Assembly: GCA_963703605.1 (NCBI GenBank)
Contig: CAVPFC010000066.1
Span: 134,595-198,594, forward strand
Origin: DASXKD01 sp963703605
GTDB lineage: Bacteria > Actinomycetota > Actinomycetes > Streptosporangiales > Streptosporangiaceae
Length of the DNA: 64,000 nucleotides
Reading direction: 5' to 3'
The notes under the pieces were generated by a model, which searched no databases, was not told the DNA's origin, and saw only the letters and a program-made list of their open reading frames with translations. A program made the position numbers and the translations under genes. Below are positions 16,785 to 31,412 of this stretch, piece after piece (within the stretch, counting starts at the first letter, position 1; each line of letters starts with the position of its first letter).

Positions 16785-17032
16785 GCGGACGGTCTCCATC
16801 TGGGTCTTCGACCGCGATAGCCGGTACCCAACCGGAATCTCTGGCGCCCCGTTTTGGTTGTTGACATTCGGGATGAAGCGCTTGTCATGCGTTGGTGCGT
16901 GGATTGCGGCAGATCAAGGGCGTGGCCGAGGCGCTGCGGAGTCGGCACCATTGCAGATTCACGCCTATCTGGTCATCCCTTGGGCCCGATGCCTTGCAGG
17001 CGCCACATCCCTATTGGAGCACTGAGTTCAAA

Positions 17033-19928
<2,896 letters not shown>

Positions 19929-20020
19929 GGGCCGTCCCGGGAAGCAGGCCACGGTCGGGAAGCAATTCTGGCTCCCTGATGTTGAACGTGCAACTAGTAA
20001 GCTACCAGGGAAGTGACCTG

Positions 20021-22393
<2,373 letters not shown>

Positions 22394-22407
22394 CCTCGGC
22401 TCTCATG

Positions 22408-22448
22408 CGTGGGCCGGCCCCGCCTTTACCCGGCGGGTCCGGCCCACG
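22408..22448. terminator. Strong hairpin terminator after lon
   Basis: CGTGGGCCGG (22408-22417) and CCGGCCCACG (22439-22448) are perfect complements. The inner CCCCGCC/GGCGGG extends the stem to about 16 bp around a TTTAC-like loop. Lying between the convergent lon and SPFH genes, it can serve lon and possibly both. Confidence 0.8.
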
Positions 22449-22568
22449 CTGCCGTTGGAGGCATAACGTGACACAGGCCGCGGCCGATTCCGATGCACTG
22501 CGTGCCCAGGCTCGCCGACTCGGAGCGGCCGGCAGCCCTGCCGATTCTCCTGGGTGAAGGCGCGCAGA

Positions 22569-23474
22569 TCATCCCTTCGATCGCGCCGCATCGGCGGCTT
22601 CGCTGGGCGCCGCATCGGCGGCTTCGCTGGGCGCGGCCGGCAGCTTCTTGTTGTCGCTGCTGGGCGGCAGGGCGCCGGCCACGGCGGCCTGCTCGCTGGC
22701 CGCGGCGGCCTGCTCGCTGGCGAGGAACGAGCCGAGCTCAGCGATGGTGCTCATCAGCGGGGCGGGGAAGACCACGGTGGTGTTCTTGTCCACGCCGATC
22801 TCGACCAGGCTCTGCAGGTTACGCAGCTGCAGGGCGAGCGGGTGGGCCATCATCGTGTCGGAGGCCTCCCCCAGCGCGGCGGCGGCCAGCGACTCGCCCT
22901 CGGCGTTGATGATCTTGGCGCGCTTCTCCCGCTCCGCCTCGGCCTGGCGGGCCATGGCCCGCTTCATGCTGTCGGGCAACTGGATGTCCTTCAGTTCGAC
23001 CAGCGTCACCTCAACGCCCCAGTCAACCGTGGTGCCGTCGAGGATCTTGCGGATGTCCACGTTGATCTTGTCGGTTTCCGACAGCGTCTGGTCGAGGGAA
23101 TGCTGGCCGACGACCTTGCGCAGCGTGGTCTGGGCGATCTGGTCGATGGCATCGCGGACGTTCTCGATCGCCACAACCGACTTCACCGCGTCAACCACCT
23201 TGTAGTAGGCAACCGCAGAGACATCGACGCTGACGTTGTCGAGGGTGATGATCCCCTGGGACTGGATCGGCAACGTGACAATCCGCAGCGACACCCGGCG
23301 CAGCACATCGACCACCGGGATGATCAGCTGGAACCCCGGCCCCCGCGTCCCCCGCAGCCGGCCCAGCCGGAACATCACGCCCTGCTCATACTGCGTGACG
23401 ATCCGCACCCCCAGCCCGACCCCCGCCAGCGCCAGCAGTACGACAATGATCACGACAGCGATCAAGACTCCCAT
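22569..23474 (-). CDS. SPFH/band-7 (stomatin/slipin-like) membrane protein
   Basis: The 301-residue protein has one N-terminal membrane helix (LIAVVIIVVLLALAGVGLGV), then an SPFH domain (about 25-215: EQGVMFRLGRLRGTRGPGFQLIIPVVD, TLDNVSVDVSAVAYYKV, TVDWGVEVTLVELKDIQLP), a coiled coil (MARQAEAEREKRAKIINAEGE) and an Ala/Glu/Ser-rich tail with tandem repeats. Slipins oligomerise in membrane microdomains and often work with a NfeD protein, but no NfeD gene is adjacent here. It is convergent with lon; partnership with a membrane protease is possible but not shown. Confidence 0.85.
   Translation of the reverse strand: MGVLIAVVIIVVLLALAGVGLGVRIVTQYEQGVMFRLGRLRGTRGPGFQLIIPVVDVLRRVSLRIVTLPIQSQGIITLDNVSVDVSAVAYYKVVDAVKSVVAIENVRDAIDQIAQTTLRKVVGQHSLDQTLSETDKINVDIRKILDGTTVDWGVEVTLVELKDIQLPDSMKRAMARQAEAEREKRAKIINAEGESLAAAALGEASDTMMAHPLALQLRNLQSLVEIGVDKNTTVVFPAPLMSTIAELGSFLASEQAAAASEQAAVAGALPPSSDNKKLPAAPSEAADAAPSEAADAARSKG
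22585..22632 (-). repeat. 24-bp in-frame tandem repeat in SPFH tail
   Basis: Two identical 24-nt units encode APSEAADA twice near the C-terminus. A shorter 18-nt repeat upstream encodes ASEQAA twice. Such in-frame repeats change length by slippage, and tail length may vary between strains. Confidence 0.7.
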
Positions 23475-24054
23475 AGCGATGCTCCGTTCAGATCTCCTGA
23501 GGGTGGATGGCGGTTCCAGTGTTCGCCGGCGCGCGATCAGTCACGGGCCCGGTAGCCGTGCACGGGCCAGCCAGTATCTGGCACTGGGGATTCCGGCAGC
23601 GGAATGGCGCCTGAAATGCGGCGGCAGCTAGCCGAGAAGGTTCTTTGTACCGGCCGGCCAGCGGCCACCTGTTACCCGGCATGCTGCCACGTCTCCATAC
23701 CCCCCTGCCCAGTGTAGGCCGGGCGGCGCTGACGCTCCCGCGGTCGCACCCCCCGGCTCACGCGTGGGCTACGGGAGGCGATGGACACGGGCTTCCAGCC
23801 CCGGGCGGCCAAGCACGGCCCCGCGGACACCTGGTGGGCACGGAGAGCTTCTGTTCCTACTTCCCTGAAGGGTTCTTGCTCAGCTCTGCGATCTGGGCGC
23901 GTGCGGCGCTGACGAGTACCTCGTTGATGTTCGCACTCGCTGCCGTCTGACGAGCGCCTGTCAACGGCTGGGCTCGATGACGAACCGGCGAAAAAGATCA
24001 AGAACCCGACCGCTGTGATCAGCGACCAGGCCCTTGACCTGCTACTTCTCTGAG
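23475..24054. other. Intergenic, no supported gene
   Basis: No convincing gene. A short minus-strand stretch near 23863-23950 reads like a protein C-terminus (ANINEVLVSAARAQIAELS, then a stop) but has no start or upstream continuation. It may be a gene relic. Confidence 0.4.
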
Positions 24055-24080
24055 TAGCCCCGACCGGATTTGAACCGGCG
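24055..24080 (-). other. tRNA 3' fragment (T arm and acceptor strand)
   Basis: Read on the minus strand, GCCGG-TTCAAAT-CCGGT forms a T stem-loop and is followed by CGGGGCTA, an acceptor 3' strand. The matching 5' acceptor (AGCCCCG) and the D and anticodon arms are not found within 100 nt upstream, so this is not a whole tRNA. Such 3' ends are typical attachment-site remnants of integrated elements. The truncated genes that follow fit an old integration or deletion edge. Confidence 0.45.
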
Positions 24081-24120
24081 CGTCTGGCGCGGGGGGCAGT
24101 CCCCGGTTAGGGGTCCGGGT

Positions 24121-24759
24121 TCAGGCGTGGTCGTTTTTGTTCCACAGCTGGTGAGTAAGGCCGCTAGGCGAGGTGACCGACTCGACGGTGAAGCGGTCTT
24201 CGAGACCGCGTGATCCCTCCCACAGGGATACGCCGCGCCCGAGGGTAATCGGCACGATCACCAGGTGCATGAAGTCGACCAGGCCGGCCTGGAGGAACTG
24301 ACGCACCGTCGAGGGTCCTCCCCCGATGCGGACGTCACGACCACCAGCAGCCTGCTGGGCTAGGCGGAGCACCTCCTCCGGTGGCCCGTCCACGAACCGG
24401 AAGCTGGTCCCGTTGGGAAAGTCAATCGTGGGATGCGGGTGGTGGCTCATGACGAACACCGGTGTCTGGAAGGGCGGCTCGTCGCCCCACCAGCCCCGCC
24501 ACCCGTCGTCGGGCCAATCACCAGCCTGGGGACCGAACTTGCGCCGTCCCATGATCTCGGCGCCGATGCCCTGGCTCCACATGCTGGTCAAAGCGCGGTC
24601 CAGCGTGACGGGGGCATCCGCCTTATCGACGCCATGGATTACCCGGCCATCGAACCACGTGAACAGCCGCTCGGCGCCGCCGATCGGGGCGTCGAACGTC
24701 ACATGCTCGCCGGGCTCCCTGTGCGGGGTGCTCAGCCGCCTGGGCGACGTAGGGCTCAT
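24121..24759 (-). pseudogene. RibD/DHFR-like reductase, N-terminus missing
   Basis: From ATG 24759 the minus strand encodes 212 residues. The core is recognisable: ERLFTWFDG, IMGRRKFG, GDEPPFQTPVFVMSHHP, AAGGRDVRIGGGPSTVRQFLQAGLVDFMHLVIVPITLGRG. This is the RibD C-terminal/dihydrofolate-reductase-like family. The first strand, which should carry an SLDG-type NADPH-site motif, is replaced by unrelated sequence (MSPTSPRRLSTPHREPGEH), so the 5' end appears lost. The gene stops at the edge of the tRNA fragment. It is probably non-functional, though a short functional variant is not excluded. Confidence 0.6.
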
Positions 24760-25029
24760 CCCGGCGATCTGCACCGAGCAGGAGGGGCGGCGGCCCGCCC
24801 GCTGGCACACCGAACTCGGCGAACAGCTGCAACATTGGCGGGTCGGCCGCGGCTGGTGTCTGATCAAGCCTCGGCGCGGTAATAGTGGTTCAAATTTTTC
24901 CGGCTTCGCGCCGCGGGGGTGTCCTCTCCGGGCGGGCCCGTCCGTCCTTCCCCGGGTGGCGCTCGCCATCACGCGGAGAGAAACGAGGAGACCGATGACC
25001 AGCAAGACCACCACGGCAGGGTCCGACGC

Positions 25030-25366
25030 TGAGTCCCCAGCTACTGTTCCAGGCCGGCGCGCAGCGCGTGTGACCAGTCGCTGGGCTGGTGCCAGCGCGG
25101 GTGCCGTTGGCGATCACGGCTAGGCCGCCGCCGGGCCACGGCAGCCTGCGGGCGGCGGCGAACACCTGCTGGTGGGGCATCAGGTGGATGGCGTTGGTGA
25201 TGGTGATCGCGGCCAGGGCGTGCTCGCCGGGCAGCCCGGCTAGCGCGGGCAGGTCACTGTCACCGCCGAGAACCCAGGTGATGTTGGCCACGCGCTGCCC
25301 GGTAGCCGCTTGGACGGCCAGTGCCAGCATGCCCGGCTCGGGATCGATGCCTGCCACCGCGCGCAC
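25030..25366 (-). pseudogene. SAM methyltransferase fragment
   Basis: The minus strand reads AVAGIDPEPGMLALAVQAA, WVLGGDSDLPALAGL, HALAAITITNAIHLMPHQQVF and GGGLAVIANGT, the middle of a class I methyltransferase (motifs following the SAM loop). The Gly-rich motif I upstream is missing. Near 25085 the frame shifts, and DWSHALRAGLEQ runs to an in-frame TAG. It is truncated at both ends, so a relic. 24760-25029 has nothing else recognisable. Confidence 0.6.
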
Positions 25367-25414
25367 GCGGGGTCACCCGTACGATCTGCCCATGCAGCAA
25401 GGAGGGGAGGGCTG

Positions 25415-26245
25415 ATGGCGGGCGGCGGAACGAGCGGGGCGCGCACGCCCGGGAAAGTTGCGATCGTTACTGGGGCGGGTGGCGCGATCGGCGGTGCGGC
25501 AGCCATCGAGCTCGCCGCAGCAGGATTCGACGTGTGCGCCCTGGATGTGGATCGGTCAGCCCTGGAGCCGGTCCAGGCCGCGGTGGCATCGGCGAATGGC
25601 AACTGCCAGGCGTACGTGTGCGACGTGACCGATCCAGGTCTTGTCGAGGCGACCGTAGCTCAGATCGCCGCCGCGGCCGGCCGGGTGGATGTGCTGGTGA
25701 ACGCTGCGGGAGTCGTACATGCTGACGGCTTGCTGGAGCTGAGTTTCGACACCTGGCGGCGGGTGATGTCGGTCAACGCCGACGGGACGTTCCTGATGGG
25801 CCAGGCCACCGCCCGGGCGATGGTGAACCAGCCGCCCAGCGCGCACCTGGGCCGGCGCGGCATGATCGTCAACATCGCCTCGGCGGCGGCAGAGGTAGGG
25901 CGGCCGACCCGCGCTGCCTACGCGGCGAGCAAAGCCGTGGTCAAGCACCTGACGATGACACAGGCGCTGGCGCTGAAGGACCACGCCATCGCCGCCTGCG
26001 CCGTCTATCCCGGTGAAGTGCTCGAAGGAATGCTGGCCAGCATCTTCGCCGACATCGCCGCAGCCACCGGCCGCAGCGTCCACGAGGTGACCAGCGAAGC
26101 CCAGCGCGACCAGCCCACCGGGCAGTTCCAAAGCGCACGCCAGGTCGGCCAGCGGATCGCATTCCTGGCCACCTCGACCGGCATGCGGTTCACCGGCACC
26201 GTGCTGTGGTGCGACGCACACATCGACCCGGTACCCCCATCCTGA
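25415..26245 (+). CDS. Short-chain dehydrogenase/reductase
   Basis: The 276-residue classical SDR starts at ATG 25415, 4 nt after GGAGGGGAGG. NAD(P) site: VAIVTGAGGAIGGAAA (about 14-29). LDVDRS at the end of strand 2 has an acidic residue, suggesting NAD(H) preference. NAAG follows strand 4, a Ser lies in IVNIASAAAEVG, and the catalytic pair is in AYAASKAVV (Y-x-x-x-K). The C-terminal substrate loop contains CAVYPGEVLEGML. It is intact and is the first sound gene after the boneyard to its left. Substrate unknown. Confidence 0.85.
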   Translation: MAGGGTSGARTPGKVAIVTGAGGAIGGAAAIELAAAGFDVCALDVDRSALEPVQAAVASANGNCQAYVCDVTDPGLVEATVAQIAAAAGRVDVLVNAAGVVHADGLLELSFDTWRRVMSVNADGTFLMGQATARAMVNQPPSAHLGRRGMIVNIASAAAEVGRPTRAAYAASKAVVKHLTMTQALALKDHAIAACAVYPGEVLEGMLASIFADIAAATGRSVHEVTSEAQRDQPTGQFQSARQVGQRIAFLATSTGMRFTGTVLWCDAHIDPVPPS

Positions 26246-27115
26246 AAACCACCGCCGCCACCTCAACCCCCGTCCATGGCTCAGCCGGTCAGAAGGCCCG
26301 CGCATTAGCTGCTCCCGGCCGGCCAGCCTGCGCCGGCCTCCGCCGCCTACACAGCATCCGGCACCTGACCGGACACGCCCGGCAAGTAGCCGAATAGCGC
26401 GCGTTGCGTCAGTACATCTTTATCCGCAGGTCAGCATGACCATTCGCTGTTGGTGATTCCGTCGGGAGCATCCGGCCAAGCGCTTGAGCCATCTTGGAGG
26501 CGGCCAAATTACCGAATCGGCTCTCGAGAACCGTCAGGTGCAAGCGGCACGTGTGATCACGGCACTACCATAGGTAAGTCTGTTACGCCTCACTGGCTGG
26601 TTTGCTCAACCATGCACAGCCGTCCGGCAGACAGTCATGCCCCGTGCCGACTGAGTGCCCGCCGGAAGTTCACCAATCGAAAAATACTGCGCCCGGCCCA
26701 CACAACGCCTAGGAGCCCGACGATCAGGATGGGTACTCCCCGCAGGCTGTGAGCTCGATCGTCAGATGTTTGTCCCGGGTACCCCACACGAGGCGAACCG
26801 GGCCCTCGAACTGGCCCTGCCAGGTGGCGGCGCCGAGTAGACGCGGGCCAACCGCCGTGCCGAGTAGTAGCCTGCATGGCCAGGATCGCTACCGGCCTGC
26901 CACCTCCGGAGAAGGTATTCCCGGACACGTGCCTGCGAAGCTGCGCACTGAGGGGCGTGAAATCTTCTCACTCAAGTATCTGGTGGCTATTATTTATCAG
27001 TTGCATGCAAGTGGGGCTGACATAGGCCCACACGGGGGCGGCCGGATCGCCTCTGGGTCGGTTAGCTGCACAAGGCGGCGCCCTAGACGATGGTCGGCGA
27101 ACACCGGGGCGGGAT
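26246..27115. other. 870-nt gap, nothing supported
   Basis: Only short open frames without protein-like composition. No tRNA, repeat or clear promoter was recognised. The DNA directly before 27116 has only a weak RBS-like GGGCGGGA. Confidence 0.5.
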
Positions 27116-29440
27116 ATGACTGCATCCACCGGTGATACACCGGGCCGGATCTTCATCAGCTACCGCCGCGAAGAGACCGCCTACCCGGCTGGCTGGCTGT
27201 TCGACCGGCTCACCAGCCATTTCGGCACAGACCAGATCTTCAAAGACGTCGACTCGATCGAACTGGGTGACGACTTTGTCGAGGTGATCACCAGCGCGGT
27301 CGGATCCTGCGATGTGCTGCTGGCGCTGATCGGCGACCGGTGGCTCGCGATCACCAACCCGGACGGGCAGCGTCGCCTGGATGACCCCGATGACTTCGTG
27401 CGGCTGGAGATTGAAGCGGCCCTAGCGCGCAACGTCCGCGTCATCCCCATTCTGGTTGACGGGGCACGCATGCCCCGCGCAAACGAGCTGCCAGCGAGCC
27501 TGGCCAAGTTGGTGCGGCGACAGGCGCTTGAACTAAGCCCGAGCCGGTTCGGTTCCGATACTCAACGGCTGCTCAGGGTGTTGGACAGAACCATTGCTGA
27601 AGCGCGAGAACAAACCCGCCGGGAGGCGGAGAAGGCGTCGGCCGAGCGCCAGCGCCGGGTGGGGCAGTTGCAGCGGGAGGTGCACGAGCACGCCGAGGCG
27701 GAGGACTGGCAGGCTGTCGTGGCGGCCAGCGACGAGCTGGCCGCGCTCGACCCGGCGGCCGCCGACCCTGATGGGCTGGCCAGTGCCGCCCGCGAGCAGA
27801 TCACCCGGCGCCGGGAGGCGGAGAAGGCGTCGGCCGAGCGCCAGCGCCGGGTGGGGCAGTTGCAGCGGGAGGTGCACGAGCACGCCGAGGCGGAGGACTG
27901 GCAGGCTGTCGTGGCGGCCAGCGACGAGCTGGCCGCGCTCGACCCGGCGGCCGCCGACCCTGATGGGCTGGCCAGTGCCGCCCGCGAGCAGATCACCCGG
28001 CGCCGGGAGGCCGAGAAGGCCGCGGCCGAGCGCCAGCGGCGGGAGTCACGCGATGGCGTCAAGGCGAGTGAACCTACGCCGGGTGAAACCAGTGCAGCCG
28101 AGTCTGCTGGAGGTCCCGGCGCTATCCCTAGCACCGCCTCGCAACCACTTGCCGAGTCGGGCGCGGTTACCCACGCGGTCCAGGAAGAGGCTGGTACGCA
28201 GATCGAGGAGGGGATCACACCTGCCGCCACGGTGCCCCGCAACGATACCGGCAGGCGCGGCCCAAGCTCTAGCCCCGCCGCACCTGAAGCTGGGCCATCC
28301 TGGCGCCCGAGTCGTCGCGTGGTCCTTGCGTTCGCTGGAGTTGGCGTCTTTGCTGGCGGGATAGTCGCAGCTGTCTTGCTCGCAGGTGCCCCAGGTAGCA
28401 GGTCTCCAGGCTTGGGCCTGCAATCCCCAAGCTTGGGCGCTCACCAATCCGAAAGCCCCCGGGCACATGTTTCGTCAAGCCCTCCCGCTTACCAGATCAC
28501 AACCACCCTCACCGACCCCAGAACCGGATCCGAGGGTATACATGCACTGGCCTTCAGCCCTCCGGGCCAGATAGTGGCCACCGGCGACGATAACGGCAAA
28601 ACCTACCTCTGGAACGTCGCCACCGGCGCCCAGACCGCAACCTTGTCGGACTCTGGCAGGGGAGGCGTCTGGTCGCTAGCGTTCAGCCCAGGCGGCAAGA
28701 CGCTAGCCACCGGCGACGGCAACGGCAAGATATCCCTGTGGATTGTTGCCACCGGACGCCGGCTCGCAACCCTGCCCGGTCCCAGCGGCAACGCCGCCTA
28801 TGGCGGCTACGTCGCCTATGGCGTGGCGTTCAGCCCGGACGGCAAGACGCTAGCTGCCGGGTACCAGAACGGCACTGCCTATCTCTGGAATCTCGCCACA
28901 AGAAGCCCGAGGACCATCCTGACCGCTCCCACGAGCACCACGAGCATCGACGCAATTGCGTTCAGCCCGGATGGCAAGACGCTAGCCACTGCTGCCTACG
29001 ATAACCTCGCCAGCACCGACACGACATACCTCTGGGACGTCGCTACCGGGAGTCAGACTGCCGCCCTCACCGATCCCTCACACGGCAAGGCGATTAGTGG
29101 TGTGGCCTTCAGCCCTAACGGCAAGACGCTAGCCGTCGGGAATAGTTCGGGCAGCACTTACCTTTGGGCCGTCGCCAGCGGCCACCTGAAGGCGACCCTG
29201 CCCTGTCCAAGCTACCAACCCGGCGTCGGCGGGCTGGCGTTCAGCCCGGACGGCAAGACGCTAGCCACCGGCGCCTCAAACGACACCACAATCTGTCTGT
29301 GGGGCGTGACCACCCATCAACAGGTCACCACTCTGACAGATCCAAGCAGTGGGATACAAGGCGTCGCATTCAGCCCGAATGGCAAGCTGCTCGCCACCGG
29401 GGACTATAACGGCAGCGCATACCTGCGGAACGTCCCCTAG
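27116..29440 (+). CDS. Membrane TIR-WD40 protein with duplicated helical module
   Basis: The 774-residue protein begins with a TIR domain (about 10-160): RIFISYRREE, IFKDVDSIELGDDF, CDVLLALIGDRWL, then FVRLEIEAALARNVRVIPILVDG. E98 aligns with the catalytic Glu of SARM1 (motif W-V-x-K-E-I), so NAD cleavage is plausible. A 64-residue charged helical module occurs twice, identically (169-232, 233-296), with a third partial start. A low-complexity Pro/Ser region leads to one membrane helix at about 402-424 (VVLAFAGVGVFAGGIVAAVLLAG), preceded by Arg. Seven WD40 repeats follow (AFSPDGKTLATG...TYLWNVATG). The positive-inside rule places TIR in the cytoplasm and the propeller outside. It has no operon partner. 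It is likely a sensor/effector, with immunity or cell death as inference. Confidence 0.85.
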   Translation: MTASTGDTPGRIFISYRREETAYPAGWLFDRLTSHFGTDQIFKDVDSIELGDDFVEVITSAVGSCDVLLALIGDRWLAITNPDGQRRLDDPDDFVRLEIEAALARNVRVIPILVDGARMPRANELPASLAKLVRRQALELSPSRFGSDTQRLLRVLDRTIAEAREQTRREAEKASAERQRRVGQLQREVHEHAEAEDWQAVVAASDELAALDPAAADPDGLASAAREQITRRREAEKASAERQRRVGQLQREVHEHAEAEDWQAVVAASDELAALDPAAADPDGLASAAREQITRRREAEKAAAERQRRESRDGVKASEPTPGETSAAESAGGPGAIPSTASQPLAESGAVTHAVQEEAGTQIEEGITPAATVPRNDTGRRGPSSSPAAPEAGPSWRPSRRVVLAFAGVGVFAGGIVAAVLLAGAPGSRSPGLGLQSPSLGAHQSESPRAHVSSSPPAYQITTTLTDPRTGSEGIHALAFSPPGQIVATGDDNGKTYLWNVATGAQTATLSDSGRGGVWSLAFSPGGKTLATGDGNGKISLWIVATGRRLATLPGPSGNAAYGGYVAYGVAFSPDGKTLAAGYQNGTAYLWNLATRSPRTILTAPTSTTSIDAIAFSPDGKTLATAAYDNLASTDTTYLWDVATGSQTAALTDPSHGKAISGVAFSPNGKTLAVGNSSGSTYLWAVASGHLKATLPCPSYQPGVGGLAFSPDGKTLATGASNDTTICLWGVTTHQQVTTLTDPSSGIQGVAFSPNGKLLATGDYNGSAYLRNVP
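27620..28003 (+). repeat. Perfect 192-bp tandem duplication inside the TIR-WD40 gene
   Basis: Units 27620-27811 and 27812-28003 appear identical base for base and encode 64 residues each, from REAEKASAERQRR to REQITRR. A third copy begins at 28004 and diverges after about 14 codons. Identity, including silent positions, points to a very recent duplication or ongoing homogenisation. Confidence 0.9.
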
Positions 29441-29787
29441 CATGAGACTCATTGGCGAGATGCGCCAGTATTAGTCTGGCTTTTACGAGGTGGCATGGAG
29501 ACGGACGATCCCTGGCGAGGCCCCTCGTCGCTGGGCCGGCGGTAGGCGCATATCTATACAGTGGCGCACCTGGTGAGCAACGTCCTCAATTGCCGCGAGG
29601 CGTGTTGTGTCGCGCTGCTGCGCGGGAGCCGTGGTGGACCATCGCCGGCGCTGCCGCGGCTGTGTCCCACCGACGAGGGATCGCCGTTAGGTTTGGTCGC
29701 ATAGCTCATGAATGCATAGAGGATTTCGAAACCCCGAGCGGCCAGTATCTTCGGCGTAGGTGCATCGACGGCCGGTCCTTCCAGGTG
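29441..29787. other. Gap between convergent genes
   Basis: About 350 nt with no gene, hairpin or repeat that I can support. Confidence 0.5.
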
Positions 29788-31131
29788 TTACTTGACTGAC
29801 CAGATGGTCCCGTTCCAGTGCAGCGTCAAGGACTTGAAGATCGACGCTGTGGTCCCGCAGCCGGAACTGCAGTAGCTGCCTACTGCCCAGGCGTCGGCCG
29901 GGGAAGATGCGGCGAGGCCGGACAGACCGTTGCCGCTGGTGTTGCCGCCCCCGTTCGGGCTGGGCACCCGGGTCCAGGTGCTTCCATTCCAGTGCAAAAT
30001 CACTGTGTGGTCGACCTCGGAGGCTAGGCCGCAGCCCGATATGCAGGAGGATCCCGCTGCCCACGCATCGCTGGCCGAGACGGCCTTGACGGTGTTGAGG
30101 AAGTTGCCCCCCTTGGTGGGGTTTGGGCTGGTAACGGTAGACCAGGTTCTGCCATTCCAGTGCAAGATCAGCGTCCGGGCTGGTCCTGGGAAACTCGTGC
30201 ACGTCGCCCCGCAGTAATTACCCACGGCCCAGATGTCTTTGGCCGAGCGGGCGCTGACCCCGTTAAGAACGTTCGAATCCGCACCCGGGTTGGGGCTGGG
30301 CACCCGCGCCCAGGAGGTGCCGTTCCAGTGGATGAGCAGGGACTTGCCGCTGGCGTGGCCCACTGCCCATGCGTTGCTGGCCGACACGGCGGCCACCGCT
30401 TCCAGGACGTTGAAGCCTGGGCTCAGCGCTGGGGCGGCCGTCGCCGACCACTTTGTGCCGTTCCAGTGCAGGATCAGCGGGACGACACCGCTCGCGGTGC
30501 TATAGAACCCCACCGCCCAGGCGCTGGTCGCAGAGGTGGCGCTCACCCCAGTGAGGAAGATGAGGCCTGTCCCGGGGCTCGGGCTGGCGACCCGGGCCCA
30601 GGTGCTGCCGTTCCAGTGCAGGATCAGCGTGTGGTCTACCTCCGTGGCGGTGCCGCAAGCGGAGGCGCAGTATTCGCCGACCGCCCACGCGTCGCTAGCC
30701 GAGGTGACTGCCACGCCGTTTAGCTCGTTGAAGCTGGCACTGGGGTTGTGGCTTGGCACCTGCGACCAGGCGGTGCCGTTCCAGTGCACGATTAGGGAGT
30801 CGTCCACCTGCGAGGCGGTGCCGCAGCCTGACGCACAGGCGTAGCCAACGCCCCACACGTTGCTGGCCGACAGATCGGCCACCCCATTGACCGAGCTGCC
30901 CGGACTCGCTAGGCGCAGCCCGCCGGCCGCCCGCGCCGGATACCCCCGGCCCGGGAATGAGGTGACCCGCTGAGTGCGCATCCAGTGGAGGTATCGCCAT
31001 GCCGCCGGCACCCGGTGCTGCACATTCTCCGCCGGCCGGTGCGCGGCTTGGGCGACCGCACCGGCTGGGACGCTGAGCGCCAGCGCGCAAAGGCCGCCGG
31101 CGCAGACAAACCTCCGAAGAAGACCAGCCAT
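29788..31131 (-). CDS. Secreted HWNG/WAVG-repeat (propeller-like) protein
   Basis: The 447-residue protein starts at ATG 31131, 8 nt after GGAG on the minus strand. The signal peptide MAGLLRRFVCAGGLCALALSVPAGAVAQA is followed by about seven 45-50-residue repeats of the form LHWNG..W..V.SPNP......L.GV.A.SA.DAWAVG; several carry paired Cys (YCSSGCGT). The pattern suggests a beta-propeller, but it is not WD40. The same repeats end the RCC1 protein at 61542-63313. Extracellular; ligand unknown. It is convergent with the TIR-WD40 gene. Confidence 0.75.
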   Translation of the reverse strand: MAGLLRRFVCAGGLCALALSVPAGAVAQAAHRPAENVQHRVPAAWRYLHWMRTQRVTSFPGRGYPARAAGGLRLASPGSSVNGVADLSASNVWGVGYACASGCGTASQVDDSLIVHWNGTAWSQVPSHNPSASFNELNGVAVTSASDAWAVGEYCASACGTATEVDHTLILHWNGSTWARVASPSPGTGLIFLTGVSATSATSAWAVGFYSTASGVVPLILHWNGTKWSATAAPALSPGFNVLEAVAAVSASNAWAVGHASGKSLLIHWNGTSWARVPSPNPGADSNVLNGVSARSAKDIWAVGNYCGATCTSFPGPARTLILHWNGRTWSTVTSPNPTKGGNFLNTVKAVSASDAWAAGSSCISGCGLASEVDHTVILHWNGSTWTRVPSPNGGGNTSGNGLSGLAASSPADAWAVGSYCSSGCGTTASIFKSLTLHWNGTIWSVK

Positions 31132-31412
31132 GGGGAGTCTCCGTTTCACGCACAGGCGCCGACGGGAAAGACAGCGCTCTTTTCGGTGAAACCATCTCAC
31201 ACCGTAACTGGTCAGGTCCATTTGACCTGAGTTGGGCTAACTTGGTGCACACTTTGATGCCATTGGATTCAGGCTTGCGGAGCGCGGGTTCCGCGCGTTC
31301 TGTGGTTGCCTGTTTCGCGCCCGGTCGCGCGGAAATCTGGGTGTGGGCTAAGACGTAGGGCCCGGCCTGGGCAACCGGGGAGGCACCGGTCCCGGCGCTG
31401 GGTTTGCCGGCG

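Noticed and set aside
19929..20020. HspR/HAIR operator for lon
   Set aside because: I looked for CTTGAGT-N7-ACTCAAG or a close variant and found none in the gap.
23863..23950. Short minus-strand C-terminus-like peptide (ANINEVLVSAARAQIAELS)
   Set aside because: No start codon with RBS and no longer protein-like continuation, so it could be chance or a tiny relic.
24055..24135. A complete tRNA gene on the minus strand
   Set aside because: Only the T arm and 3' acceptor fit. I could not build a 7-nt anticodon loop with U33 and a purine 37, and no 5' acceptor match exists.
27620..28020. CRISPR-like or intergenic repeat array
   Set aside because: The repeats are adjacent without spacers and are in-frame coding units of the TIR-WD40 protein.
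29788..31131. WD40 propeller call for the HWNG repeat protein
   Set aside because: The repeats lack the GH/WD pattern; they have HWNG and WAVG signatures at 45-50-residue spacing instead.
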